Notes: generated from the letters alone by a model not told the origin. Shown: positions 1-7,763, counted from the first letter of the stretch. The stretch: DNA of 42,494 nucleotides from Ignavibacteriales bacterium (GCA_026390595.1 JAPLFQ010000027.1:1-42494); one strand, 5' to 3'. A program made the numbers and translations.

Positions 1-51
1 GGGAGAGGTCTGCAAAACCTTTATGCGGCGGTTCGAATCCGCCCGGCGCCT
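1..51 (+). tRNA. tRNA-Cys (GCA), 3' part only
   Basis: The window opens inside a tRNA. The anticodon loop CTGCAAA (positions 10-16, anticodon GCA) is closed by a 5-bp stem (GAGGT with ACCTT). It is followed by a 5-base variable loop, a T-arm GGCGG-TTCGAAT-CCGCC and the acceptor strand CGGCGCC with discriminator T at 51. CCA is not encoded. The D-arm and 5' acceptor strand lie before the window. Confidence 0.93.
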
Positions 52-122
52 CAAGAGCTTTGAAGAGAGTGGTGCAGAACAAGTTGAACAGTGAATCGTG
101 GTCGGACCTGTGTTGAATGACT

Positions 123-149
123 GGCTCTCATTAGGAGGGCCTTTTTTTT
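123..149 (+). terminator. Intrinsic terminator after tRNA-Cys
   Basis: A 7-bp stem (GGCTCTC 123-129 with GAGGGCC 135-141, one G-U pair) with a 5-base loop is followed directly by eight T. It ends transcription from the upstream tRNA and lies only 15 bases before the first serA start codon, so serA must have a very short leader or depend on readthrough. Confidence 0.75.
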
Positions 150-164
150 GTACGCAATGCTCTG

Positions 165-1397
165 ATGCTTGAAGTCTCCTCGTCGTCTCCAATTGCCATG
201 AAGACCCTACTGCTGGAAAACGTTCACCCTGTAGCAATCTCAACCCTGCAATCCTCCGGGATGGTCGTCGTTTCCGAGAAGAAGAGCATGGATGAAAGCG
301 AACTTATTTCTGCACTCGAGGGCGTTTCGGTTCTCGGTATCCGCTCCCGCACGCAGATCACGGCGCGAGTGCTGGAGAAAGCAAAACATCTCCAGGCTAT
401 CGGGGCATATTGCATAGGAACCAATCAGATCGACCTTGAAGCGGCTTCTCTGCAAGGGATTCCTGTTTTCAATGCACCCTACAGCAACACTCGGAGTGTC
501 GCGGAACTGGTGATTGCCGAAATTGTCTTTCTCATCCGCCGGCTTCACGATAAGGTGGTCCAGGCCCATAAAGGAGTATGGGACAAATCAGCTGACAATG
601 CGCGGGAGGTACGAGGTAAGAAACTCGGGATCCTCGGGTTCGGAAATATTGGTTCACAGGTTTCAACCCTGGCTGAAGCGCTCGGGATGGATGTCTACTA
701 CCATGATATCGTTGACAGACTGACCATCGGGAATGCTACGAAGGTTGGAAGTCTCTCAGAGTTGCTGAACGTCGCAGAGATCATCACGATTCATGTAGAC
801 GGCACGCCTGCGAACAAGAACCTCATCGATGAGGATCAGTTCCGATTGATGACTGACGGCGTGATCCTGCTGAACCTCAGCCGGGGCCATGTCGTGAACA
901 TCGAAGCTCTGGCACGCAACCTGAAGAATGGCAAGGTTGGTGGAGCTGCAGTCGATGTTTTCCCCGACGAGCCAAAAGACGGCAAAGAGCCATTTTCCTC
1001 CCCATTGCAGGGACTGCCCAATGTCCTCCTGACACCGCATATCGGCGGAAGCACAGAAGAGGCGCAGGAGAATATTGCCGACTTTGTATCGAAGAAGCTT
1101 CTTGACTACCTGCAAACCGGTAGCACGTTTACGAGTGTGAATTTTCCGCGTATCAACCTGCCGAAGGCCGATGATCCGCATACTCACAGGTTGCTGCATG
1201 TGCATCGCAATGTTCCGGGTGTCCTGTCGCAGATAAACGGAATCTTCGCAAAGAACAATGTCAATGTGCTCTCACAGTATCTCCGCACGAACGAACTTAT
1301 CGGCTATGCGATCGCCGATGTGGATAGTGAATACAAAGATTCATTGTTTGATGACCTGGTTCGTGTCGATCACACGATCAAGGTGAGGATTGTGTGA
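165..1397 (+). CDS. serA: D-3-phosphoglycerate dehydrogenase
   Basis: SerA oxidises 3-phosphoglycerate to 3-phosphohydroxypyruvate with NAD, the first step of serine synthesis in the cytoplasm. At 410 residues it has the length and order of the E. coli type: a split substrate-binding domain, a Rossmann domain with GFGNIG at about 158-163, and a C-terminal ACT domain (about 340-410) that in the family binds serine for feedback inhibition. The catalytic Arg (R240 in LSRGH), the Glu of the DEP motif and the His (H292 in PHIGGST) are all present. An alternative start at the ATG at 198 (Met12) would give a protein beginning MKTLLLENV, which aligns well with family N-termini. Neither start has a clear Shine-Dalgarno sequence, so the first 11 residues are uncertain. 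Confidence 0.95.
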   Translation: MLEVSSSSPIAMKTLLLENVHPVAISTLQSSGMVVVSEKKSMDESELISALEGVSVLGIRSRTQITARVLEKAKHLQAIGAYCIGTNQIDLEAASLQGIPVFNAPYSNTRSVAELVIAEIVFLIRRLHDKVVQAHKGVWDKSADNAREVRGKKLGILGFGNIGSQVSTLAEALGMDVYYHDIVDRLTIGNATKVGSLSELLNVAEIITIHVDGTPANKNLIDEDQFRLMTDGVILLNLSRGHVVNIEALARNLKNGKVGGAAVDVFPDEPKDGKEPFSSPLQGLPNVLLTPHIGGSTEEAQENIADFVSKKLLDYLQTGSTFTSVNFPRINLPKADDPHTHRLLHVHRNVPGVLSQINGIFAKNNVNVLSQYLRTNELIGYAIADVDSEYKDSLFDDLVRVDHTIKVRIV

Positions 1398-1934
1398 TCT
1401 GAGTGCCCTTTGTGAGAAAGTTCTGTGTCCATTCCCATCTCCCCACGTCGATCCCGCCCCAATACACGTCAGGATAATTCATAAAAGCATTCGTCAGGAA
1501 TCTCCTTGTACGCCAGGGATGATCACAATCGTGAACCAGCCGGCGGATTGAAATCCGCAACGAATTGGCGAAGTTCCTCGACGCGCTGCCAAGGGCCGGC
1601 TGAATGAAAAGTTCCCCGCCCCCTGGTTCAAGGCTACCACCTCCATTCTGACGAAGCCTCAAGCTCTGTCTCACCATGCCTGCACTCTGAATCATCGAGT
1701 CAGAAAGGCAAGAAGTTGCCCGAGTCAGGAGAGAGTACATCCTCATTCGCAATTGTATTGTGAATCTGGAAAGAGGGGACAAAAGTCAAATGGCCTGTGT
1801 CCAGCCATTCCCGATCTGCTCCGATTGGTGAGTCATATCGCCAATGCAAATTTGTTGTGCCTGATTCCAGAATTCGACTCCTTAGGTTCGGGTGTGCATT
1901 TCACCGACCTCTACATCAGATCAAGGAGCCATCG
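1398..1934 (+). other. Intergenic stretch without a recognisable gene
   Basis: No frame gives a protein I recognise. A minus-strand open frame (1378-1782) has no family motif and overlaps the serA 3' end. Around 1776-1802 there is a weak inverted repeat (GGACA with TGTCC) beside a GGGGACAAAAGTC string that resembles REP-type repeats. The stretch may hold decayed accessory DNA and the promoter of the ORF6N gene, but I see no clear promoter. Confidence 0.4.
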
Positions 1935-2468
1935 ATGTCCAAGCGAACGGTCGTAGCGGTTACCTCCATCGACAAGCGCATTCTTGTGATCCGGGGGCAG
2001 AGAGTACTCTTGAGCACTGATCTCGCGCAAATGTATGGAGTTCCTCCAAAAGTCCTCATGCAGGCTGTCAGGCGCAATAAGAATCGTTTCCCGGGTGATT
2101 TCATGTTCACGTTGACGTCTGCAGAAGCGAAATTGGTCGCTGCGCACGTACTGGGTTTAAGGTCACAATTTGTGACCTTAAAACAGGGTCGTCATCTGAA
2201 GTATCCTCCGGCCGCGTTCACGGAGGAGGGGATTGCAATGCTATCATCCGTGCTCAGGAGCAAGAGGGCAATTCAGGTGAACATAGCGATCATGCGCGCT
2301 TTTGTCCGGTTGCGCGAAATTCTGGCAGCTCACAAAGAACTCGCAATCAAACTGGGTGATCTTGAACGAAGGTTTGAGACACACGACAGACAAATCCGCG
2401 GGATCTTCGAGGCGATCCGCGAGCTCATGAAGCCTCCCGAGAAGCCAGCCAGACGAATTGGATTCTAG
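1935..2468 (+). CDS. ORF6N domain-containing protein
   Basis: A 177-residue protein with an N-terminal ORF6N domain (about residues 10-100; note ILVIRGQRVLLSTDLAQMYG and AVRRNKNRFPGDFMF), a KilA-N/Bro-related DNA-binding domain found in phage antirepressors and widespread in Bacteroidota chromosomes. The middle (YPPAAFTEEGIAMLSSVLRS) is typical of the chromosomal family. The C-terminal third is helical and probably coiled-coil (KELAIKLGDLERRFETHD). The start at 1935 is chosen because AAGGAG lies 6 bases upstream; the open frame extends to 1797 but that extension is not protein-like. It has no operon partner and sits beside tRNA-Leu in a stretch of repeats, which suggests accessory or phage-derived origin. 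A role in DNA binding or regulation is inferred from the domain only. Confidence 0.85.
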   Translation: MSKRTVVAVTSIDKRILVIRGQRVLLSTDLAQMYGVPPKVLMQAVRRNKNRFPGDFMFTLTSAEAKLVAAHVLGLRSQFVTLKQGRHLKYPPAAFTEEGIAMLSSVLRSKRAIQVNIAIMRAFVRLREILAAHKELAIKLGDLERRFETHDRQIRGIFEAIRELMKPPEKPARRIGF

Positions 2469-2594
2469 GAAATGCGGAGCCAAACCGCTAGAGTTTCTTC
2501 GAGCCGGATGAGGGGTATGAATGAGCTTCGCCTTGCCTTCCCGCCCAAACTTCGTTAACTTTCCATCACGTTCAAACTCCAGACTGTTTATAAT

Positions 2595-2680
2595 GCCGGG
2601 ATGGCGGAATTGGTAGACGCACAGGACTTAAAATCCTGTGTCCTGCAAAGGGCGTATGGGTTCGAGTCCCATTCTCGGCA
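2595..2680 (+). tRNA. tRNA-Leu (TAA)
   Basis: A complete class II tRNA. The acceptor stem GCCGGGA pairs with TCTCGGC (one G-U), the anticodon loop CTTAAAA gives UAA, there is a long variable arm, and the T-arm is ATGGG-TTCGAGT-CCCAT. The discriminator is A at 2680 and CCA is not encoded. Broken copies of its 3' end follow downstream. Confidence 0.97.
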
Positions 2681-2834
2681 CAAGCAAGAAGGCGGGTTCT
2701 CGGTTGAAGGCTGATCCGCCTATGGCGGAGAGTCCCGCTCTCGGCCAATCGGTTTCACAAGAGATTACCCGTGGAGGAATCATGAGCGACCCCGAGCGAA
2801 GCGAGGGGGAGTCGAAGGATCCCATTCTCGGCAC
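2667..2834 (+). repeat. 15-bp direct repeat of the tRNA-Leu 3' end
   Basis: The last 14 bases of the tRNA plus one (TCCCATTCTCGGCAC, 2667-2681) occur again exactly at 2820-2834, 153 bases downstream. A third, imperfect copy (GAGTCCCGCTCTCGGC, 2730-2745) lies between. Such repeats of a tRNA 3' end usually mark integration or excision of mobile DNA at the tRNA. No integrase gene is present here, so this is a scar or a very small element. At 2790-2808, inside the repeat interval, the string CCCC-GA-GC-GAA-GC-GA-GGGG can fold as a hairpin with tandem G-A pairs, a REP-like unit. Confidence 0.75.
2700..2729 (+). repeat. 30-base tandem-hairpin insertion in a tRNA-Leu T-loop copy
   Basis: Between GGGTTC (2694-2699) and GAGTCCC (2730-2736), which together would form a T-arm, sits a 30-base segment. 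It consists of two adjacent hairpins, each with a 6-bp stem and 3-base loop: TCGGTT-GAA-GGCTGA and TCCGCC-TAT-GGCGGA. The same design and length occurs at 35532-35561 in the tRNA-Ser copy (22 of 30 bases identical when read in tRNA sense). The first stem here uses three G-U pairs but still folds. Confidence 0.75.
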
Positions 2835-3102
2835 GAACCAGGAGATCCCGAGCGAACTTCTGAGCACCTCATAAGCGAGAGGCGAAGTATCACGCCCTCG
2901 GCTCGAACTTCACCTGGCTTCTTCTTCACTCATCATTCGGTATTCACCGTGGCCCACGCAAGGCATGAACTTGCTCCCGCCTTGAGCATTTCGCATATCG
3001 AATAGTGATCAGGGATTTCAGACTGTCGAATGGAGCGCGAGGGATCGGCAGATCATCACATCCGGTTTGGCTGGAGAGCCTACTATCAGGGTAAAAAGAA
3101 AC
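2746..3102 (+). other. Repeat-rich spacer between tRNA-Leu and the next gene
   Basis: It contains the REP-like hairpin at 2790-2808 and the third tRNA 3'-end copy at 2820-2834. The open frame across the tRNA (2638-2874) reads ERSEGESKDP through the repeat and is not a real gene. Beyond 2835 I see no gene, terminator or convincing promoter. Confidence 0.5.
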
Positions 3103-3348
3103 ATGCGAATCATCGAGCAACACAAGCTCATCCAGGAGCTTCGGGACTATCTCCCCAAAATGTCTTCCTCCGATCGCTACGACTTTGAAATGTTCGCGAA
3201 AAGAGACAAGGATGACGAGGAACTCGATGCCTTAGCAACGGCGAAGCTCGAGGCCATTCAAAAAAGATACGTCGTGAGGAAGACAAAACAGGATATCGAC
3301 GCGCTGTTCAAAAAGCTCTCATCCGGGAGCGGCGAAAAGAAAGGGTAA
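3103..3348 (+). CDS. Small conserved-looking hypothetical protein
   Basis: An 81-residue, highly charged, probably all-helical protein (MRIIEQHKLIQELRDYL...). I do not recognise a family. The open frame can begin at TTG 3067, but the ATG at 3103 gives a more natural start; neither has a strong ribosome-binding site. Its stop codon is 3 bases before the aldo/keto reductase start, so the two are probably translated from one message. No signal peptide or membrane segment is visible. A real gene is likely from codon use and spacing, but not certain. Confidence 0.55.
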   Translation: MRIIEQHKLIQELRDYLPKMSSSDRYDFEMFAKRDKDDEELDALATAKLEAIQKRYVVRKTKQDIDALFKKLSSGSGEKKG

Positions 3349-3351
3349 TGC

Positions 3352-4320
3352 ATGAACTACAGACCATTTGGCAAGACTGGAATCAACGTGTCCGAGATCG
3401 GCTATGGTGCTTGGGGCATAGGGGGCGCGATGTGGCAGGGAGCGACCGACGACGAGTCCATGCGTGCTCTCTACAAAGCAATCGACCTTGGCATCAACTT
3501 CGTCGATACCGCACTGGTATATGGCGATGGACACAGCGAAGGCTTGGTGAGGCGGCTTGTGAAGGAACGGAAAGAGAGGATCTATGTGGCGACGAAGGTC
3601 CCGCCCAAGAATGGGCAGTGGCCGGCACAGAAGGGGGTAAAGCTCAGCGAGACGTTCCCGCACGATTACATTATCAAAAAGACCGAGCAGAGTCTCAAGA
3701 ACCTGAACCTCGATTTTGTGGACATCCAGCAGTTTCATGTCTGGGATGATACCTGGACCGAAGAGGCGGAGTGGCAGGATGCAATCAGCAAGCTGAAGGA
3801 GGAAGGGAAAATTCGGCACTTCGGGGTCTCGATCAATGATCATCAACCGGAAAATGCTCTCAGGCTCGCAGCAACGGGAAAGGTCGATACGTTTCAGATT
3901 ATCTATAACCTTTTCGATCAATCACCCGAAGACAAGCTCTTCCCATTCTGCCTGGAGAAGAACATTGGTATCATCGTGAGGGTACCCTTGGACGAAGGAG
4001 GGTTGTCAGGTATCATCACTGCTGATACAGTCTTCCCTGATGGCGATTTTCGTAACCACTATTTCAAAGAAGACCGAAAGCAGCAGATTATGGAACGAGT
4101 GTCCAATCTGATGGAGGTCGGGGGCTCCGAAGCTCACAACATCGCGGAACTGGCGTTGAGGTTCACGCTGAGTCATCCCGCGGTTTCCACAGTGATACCC
4201 GGCATGCGATCAACGACAAACGTTGTCAGAAACAGCAGCTTCTCGGATGGCAGACTCCTCAGCTCAGGACTCCTTTCCGAGCTCAAAAGCCATCGTTGGG
4301 TGCGAGATTTCTACCATTGA
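3352..4320 (+). CDS. Aldo/keto reductase family oxidoreductase
   Basis: A 322-residue NADPH-dependent TIM-barrel oxidoreductase expected to reduce aldehydes or ketones in the cytoplasm; the substrate cannot be told. The N-terminus MNYRPFGKTGINVSEIGYGAWGIGG is typical of the YajO/PdxI/Gcy-like branch. The catalytic tetrad is visible as D52, Y57, K82 and H129 (FVDTALVYG, VATKVPP, QQFHVWD). The C-terminal part has the family end VSTVIPGMRSTTNVVRN that holds the cofactor. It follows the small gene at 3103-3348 by 3 bases. No partner indicates a pathway. Confidence 0.93.
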   Translation: MNYRPFGKTGINVSEIGYGAWGIGGAMWQGATDDESMRALYKAIDLGINFVDTALVYGDGHSEGLVRRLVKERKERIYVATKVPPKNGQWPAQKGVKLSETFPHDYIIKKTEQSLKNLNLDFVDIQQFHVWDDTWTEEAEWQDAISKLKEEGKIRHFGVSINDHQPENALRLAATGKVDTFQIIYNLFDQSPEDKLFPFCLEKNIGIIVRVPLDEGGLSGIITADTVFPDGDFRNHYFKEDRKQQIMERVSNLMEVGGSEAHNIAELALRFTLSHPAVSTVIPGMRSTTNVVRNSSFSDGRLLSSGLLSELKSHRWVRDFYH

Positions 4321-4379
4321 GGGGAATTCATCCGGTACAGTGAGCAACCTGCGCAAGTGAATTTCTTTACGAATTCTCT

Positions 4380-4408
4380 GCGCCGAACTGTAAAAGGCGC
4401 TTGATTTT
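4380..4408 (+). terminator. Possible weak terminator after the aldo/keto reductase
   Basis: A 5-bp GC stem (GCGCC 4380-4384 with GGCGC 4396-4400) with an 11-base loop is followed by TTGATTTT. The stem is short and the T-run interrupted, so the call is tentative. Confidence 0.35.
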
Positions 4409-4471
4409 AGGACGAATTTTGAGTAATATTTCCAAGCTTGGTCAGGATGCAAGCCTAAGAATATGGTATTT

Positions 4472-4545
<74 letters not shown>

Positions 4546-4560
4546 CACTCCATCAGTTCG

Positions 4561-4595
4561 GTCAGAGGCTACGGAATGTCCCGCGAAGATCTGAC
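4561..4595 (+). promoter_or_regulatory. Hairpin in the thrS leader
   Basis: GTCAGA (4561-4566) and TCTGAC (4590-4595) can close a stem around a 23-base loop upstream of the terminator at 4615-4640. It may be 3' trailer structure of tRNA-Val or part of a thrS leader. I see no T-box features such as the AGGGTGGNACCGCG motif. Confidence 0.3.
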
Positions 4596-4614
4596 AAACC
4601 ATAGGAAAGCGGAT

Positions 4615-4640
4615 AATCGGAGCAACTCTCCGATTTTTTT
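4615..4640 (+). terminator. Intrinsic terminator or attenuator directly before thrS
   Basis: A perfect 8-bp stem (AATCGGAG 4615-4622 with CTCCGATT 4628-4635), a 5-base loop and a run of seven T (4634-4640) end 12 bases before the thrS ATG. It terminates tRNA-Val transcripts. Because it is so close to thrS it could also act as an attenuator for the operon. Confidence 0.8.
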
Positions 4641-4652
4641 ATCTTAGAAACG

Positions 4653-6593
4653 ATGTCACAAATTACCATAACTCTTCCAGACGGAAGCACGAAGCAGTTT
4701 GAGCAAGGGATCACCGGTCGTCACATTGCTGAGGGAATCAGCAAGGGGCTGGCGCGTGAAGCCTTGGCGGTTGAAGTCAACGGTGAGGTTTGGGATCTCA
4801 GCCGAAAAATCGATACCGACGCTTCGCTGAAGATCCTTAAATGGAATGACGATGGCGGCAAGTACGCCTTCTGGCACAGTTCCGCCCATTTGATGGCTGC
4901 GGCCATCGAGGCTCTGTTCCCGGGGACGAAATTCGGTATTGGTCCTCCGATCGAAATCGGTTTCTACTACGATCTTGATCTCGGCGAGCATACGCTGACC
5001 GGAGATGATCTTCAGAAGATTGAAGACAAGATGTATGAGCTTGTCGCAAAGGATGAACCATTCATACGCGAAGAGCGAAAGTGGGATGACGCGGCCAAAT
5101 ACTTCAAGGAGAAGAACGATCCGTACAAGATCGAGCTTCTCGAGGAGCTGAAGGGGCAGACGATCACGTTCTACCACTCAGGTAACTTTACCGATCTCTG
5201 CTACGGCCCGCACTTGCCGTCGGCTGGAAGGGTCAAGGCGATCAAACTTCTGAGCGTTGCCGGGGCCTACTGGCGCGGGAGCGAAAAGAATAAGATGCTC
5301 CAGCGTATCTACGGAGTCACCTTCCCGACGAAACAGGAGCTGGATCAGCACCTGTACCGCCTCGAGGAGGCGAAACGCCGTGATCATCGGAAGCTCGGCC
5401 AGGAACTCGAATTGTTTCTCCTTACATCAAAAGTCGGAGGCGGTCTTCCGCTTTGGCTCCCGAAGGGGACCGTGATCCGCGAGGAGCTCGAGGGTTTCAT
5501 GCGCTCCGAGCAGCGGAAGCGCGGATATCAGCCGGTCGTTACGCCGCATATCGGCAATATCAATCTGTACAAAACAAGCGGACATTATCCGTACTACAAG
5601 GACAGTCAGTTTACGCCCATCAAGGTGGAAGATGAAGAGTATCTCCTGAAGCCGATGAACTGTCCGCATCACTTCCAGATTTACGCGGCCAAACCGCGGA
5701 GTTATCGCGATCTGCCAGTACGGCTCGCGGAATTTGGCACTTGCTATCGCTATGAACAGTCCGGCGAATTGAATGGGCTGATCCGTGTGCGCTGTTTCAC
5801 GCAGGACGATTCGCATATTTTCCTGCGCCAGGACCAATTGAAAGCTGAAGTTGTGTCCGTCATCGAACTGATCCAGCTCGTGTTCACGACGCTCGGGTTC
5901 AGCGATTTCAAGACCAGGTTGTCGTTCCGGGATCCAAAAAACAAAGAGAAGTACGGCGGTGAAGACTCGCTGTGGATCCAGGCCGAGAAAGACATCAAGG
6001 AAGCGGCGGACGAAGCGAAACTCGACTACTACATAGGGATCGGCGAAGCGGCGTTCTACGGACCGAAGATCGATTTCATGGTCAAGGACGTTCTTGGGCG
6101 AACGTGGCAGCTCGGCACTGTGCAGGTCGATTATGTCATGCCGGAGCGGTTCAACCTCGAATATACCGGAGCGGATAGTCAGAAGCATAGGCCGGTGGTC
6201 GTTCATCGGGCGCCGTTTGGTTCTCTCGAACGGTTTATAGGTGTTCTTATCGAGCACTTTGCCGGGGAGTTTCCACTCTGGCTGGCACCTGTGCAGGCCG
6301 CGGTGCTCCCGATTACAGACCAGTACTTGGAGTATGCCAAGCAGGTCTTTGACGAGTTGAAGAGTGCCGGTGTTCGTGTGGAGCTTGACGACAGGAATGA
6401 GAAAATCGGATACAAGATCCGCGATTGCGAAATGAAGAAGATCCCCTTCATGCTCGTCGTCGGGGAAAAAGAGAAGACAGGCAATACTGTTTCGGTGCGT
6501 CAGCATACGAAAGGTGATCTTGGGACGGTGGAGCGCTCGGCGTTCCTCGCCAAGGTTCTCGATGCCATTCAGCGCAAATCACTCACGGTATAG
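4653..6593 (+). CDS. thrS: Threonyl-tRNA synthetase
   Basis: ThrRS charges tRNA-Thr and hydrolyses mischarged Ser-tRNA-Thr. The 646-residue protein has the full bacterial layout: TGS domain (about 1-62), editing domain with the HxxxH motif H75/H79 and the later CYGPH motif, class II catalytic core (about 240-535) and C-terminal anticodon-binding domain (about 545-640). The zinc ligand Cys is C337 in KPMNCPHH, matching C334 of E. coli. The start ATG gives the normal TGS N-terminus (MSQITITLPDGS); no Shine-Dalgarno sequence is seen between the terminator T-run and the ATG. It heads the thrS-infC-rpmI-rplT-pheST block. Confidence 0.98.
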   Translation: MSQITITLPDGSTKQFEQGITGRHIAEGISKGLAREALAVEVNGEVWDLSRKIDTDASLKILKWNDDGGKYAFWHSSAHLMAAAIEALFPGTKFGIGPPIEIGFYYDLDLGEHTLTGDDLQKIEDKMYELVAKDEPFIREERKWDDAAKYFKEKNDPYKIELLEELKGQTITFYHSGNFTDLCYGPHLPSAGRVKAIKLLSVAGAYWRGSEKNKMLQRIYGVTFPTKQELDQHLYRLEEAKRRDHRKLGQELELFLLTSKVGGGLPLWLPKGTVIREELEGFMRSEQRKRGYQPVVTPHIGNINLYKTSGHYPYYKDSQFTPIKVEDEEYLLKPMNCPHHFQIYAAKPRSYRDLPVRLAEFGTCYRYEQSGELNGLIRVRCFTQDDSHIFLRQDQLKAEVVSVIELIQLVFTTLGFSDFKTRLSFRDPKNKEKYGGEDSLWIQAEKDIKEAADEAKLDYYIGIGEAAFYGPKIDFMVKDVLGRTWQLGTVQVDYVMPERFNLEYTGADSQKHRPVVVHRAPFGSLERFIGVLIEHFAGEFPLWLAPVQAAVLPITDQYLEYAKQVFDELKSAGVRVELDDRNEKIGYKIRDCEMKKIPFMLVVGEKEKTGNTVSVRQHTKGDLGTVERSAFLAKVLDAIQRKSLTV

Positions 6594-6604
6594 GAGGCAC
6601 CCCC

Positions 6605-7162
6605 ATTAAGCAAGAGCGCGCACGAATCAATACGGAAATCAGGGCACCCCAAGTACGGGTCATCGACGACGAGGGGGCACAGCTTGGTGTTCTGACGGTA
6701 AAGGAAGCCCTCGCAGCTGCGGCGGCGAGAACGCTCGATCTCATCGAAATCGTCCCGACAGCTGATCCGCCGGTGTGCAAGATCATGGATTTCGGGAAAT
6801 ACAAGTATGAGCTTGCGAAAAAGGAAAAGCTGCAGAAGAAACACCAGCACGTCACCCTGGTAAAAGAAATCCGTTTTCATCCGAACACCGATACACACGA
6901 TTTCGATTTCAAAGTCCGTCATGCGCGGGGCTTCATCGAGGAGGGGCACAAGGTCAAGGCCACGGTGGTATTCAAGGGCCGGGAGATTACGTATCAGGAT
7001 CAGGGACGGGCGATGCTCGATAGCTTCACGGAGCAGCTCGCGGATATAGCAAAGATCGACGCTCCTGCAAAAATGGAGGGACGTCAGATGATTGCATACT
7101 ATGTGGCCGACAAAACGAAGAAGAAGGCCGAAGGCAGTAAACAAACGACAGAATCAACATAA
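6605..7162 (+). CDS. infC: Translation initiation factor IF-3 (AUU start)
   Basis: IF-3 binds the 30S subunit, prevents premature 50S joining and checks the start codon. A first-ATG call would begin at 6773, but in the same frame the family N-terminal domain starts earlier: after the initiator come [20 protein letters not shown], the standard IF-3 opening. The only sensible initiator is ATT at 6605, with GGAGG at 6593-6597, 7 bases upstream. That gives 185 residues, the usual length, with the N-domain (1-75), the linker around [17 protein letters not shown] and the C-domain (about 90-175). An AUU start is the known device by which IF-3 limits its own synthesis in E. coli. The gene begins 11 bases after the thrS stop. 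Confidence 0.95.
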   Translation: MKQERARINTEIRAPQVRVIDDEGAQLGVLTVKEALAAAAARTLDLIEIVPTADPPVCKIMDFGKYKYELAKKEKLQKKHQHVTLVKEIRFHPNTDTHDFDFKVRHARGFIEEGHKVKATVVFKGREITYQDQGRAMLDSFTEQLADIAKIDAPAKMEGRQMIAYYVADKTKKKAEGSKQTTEST

Positions 7163-7173
7163 CGGAGTACAGC

Positions 7174-7368
7174 ATGCCAAAGATGAAGAGCCGCCGGCGA
7201 GCGCTGAAATCGTACAAAGTGACGGGCAGCGGGAAGATCAAACGGCGGAAAGCATTTCGGAGCCATATACTCACATCGAAATCAACCAAACGTAAGCGCC
7301 ATCTTCGCAAACCCGGCTTGGTTTCAGAGACCGAAGCGTACAAAGTGCGACGGTTTTTGTTAGCATAA
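7174..7368 (+). CDS. rpmI: 50S ribosomal protein L35
   Basis: A 64-residue basic protein with the L35 signature [27 protein letters not shown] and the C-terminal [20 protein letters not shown]. It is a component of the large ribosomal subunit. It follows infC by 11 bases with GGAG at 7164-7167 before the ATG and precedes rplT, the universal infC-rpmI-rplT order. Confidence 0.97.
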   Translation: MPKMKSRRRALKSYKVTGSGKIKRRKAFRSHILTSKSTKRKRHLRKPGLVSETEAYKVRRFLLA

Positions 7369-7387
7369 TTTAGAAGGAGAAAGTTTC

Positions 7388-7735
7388 ATGCCGCGTTCAC
7401 AGAACAAAGTCGCATCCCACAGACGCAGAAAGAAAATCCTGCAGAAAGCCAAGGGCTACTGGGGTGGTCGAAGTAAAGTCTACACGATCGCAAAAGGCCA
7501 CGTAGAGAAAGCCCTGACGCACGCGTATCGCCATCGCAAAACGAAGAAGCGCGAATATCGGAGCCTCTGGGTCGCTCGTATCAATGCTGCTGCCCGTATC
7601 AACGGGACTACGTATTCCAGATTGATTGCCGGCCTGGATAAGAAATCCGTGGCGATCAATCGAAAGGTCCTTGCCGATCTGGCAGTGAACCATCCGCAGG
7701 CGTTCGCTGAGGTCGTGAAGTTTGTAACAGCATAA
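7388..7735 (+). CDS. rplT: 50S ribosomal protein L20
   Basis: A 115-residue basic protein of normal L20 length: long N-terminal basic helix (KVASHRRRKKILQKAKGYWGGRSK) and globular C-terminal domain (about 60-115). L20 is needed for early assembly of the 50S subunit and, in several bacteria, represses the infC-rpmI-rplT operon by binding its mRNA. AGAAGGAGA lies upstream of the ATG. It is 19 bases after rpmI. Confidence 0.97.
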   Translation: MPRSQNKVASHRRRKKILQKAKGYWGGRSKVYTIAKGHVEKALTHAYRHRKTKKREYRSLWVARINAAARINGTTYSRLIAGLDKKSVAINRKVLADLAVNHPQAFAEVVKFVTA

Positions 7736-7763
7736 TTTGAGTCTTCGTGTCAACCGTAGTACG

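Noticed and set aside
1378-1782. Minus-strand 134-codon frame after serA
   Set aside because: It overlaps the serA end, shows no motif, no ribosome site and no signal; at most a decayed sequence.
2589-2594. TATAAT directly before tRNA-Leu
   Set aside because: It touches the first base of the mature tRNA, so it cannot be its promoter, and no -35 box lies at proper distance.
2628-2874. Open frames on both strands across tRNA-Leu and its repeats
   Set aside because: They read through the tRNA and REP-like DNA; no protein family and no ribosome site.
4546-4652. T-box riboswitch before thrS
   Set aside because: The leader is too short and lacks the conserved T-box sequence and specifier stem.
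5427-6506. A 359-codon minus-strand open frame
   Set aside because: It lies fully within thrS in the opposite strand, has no recognisable domain and follows from the codon bias of thrS.
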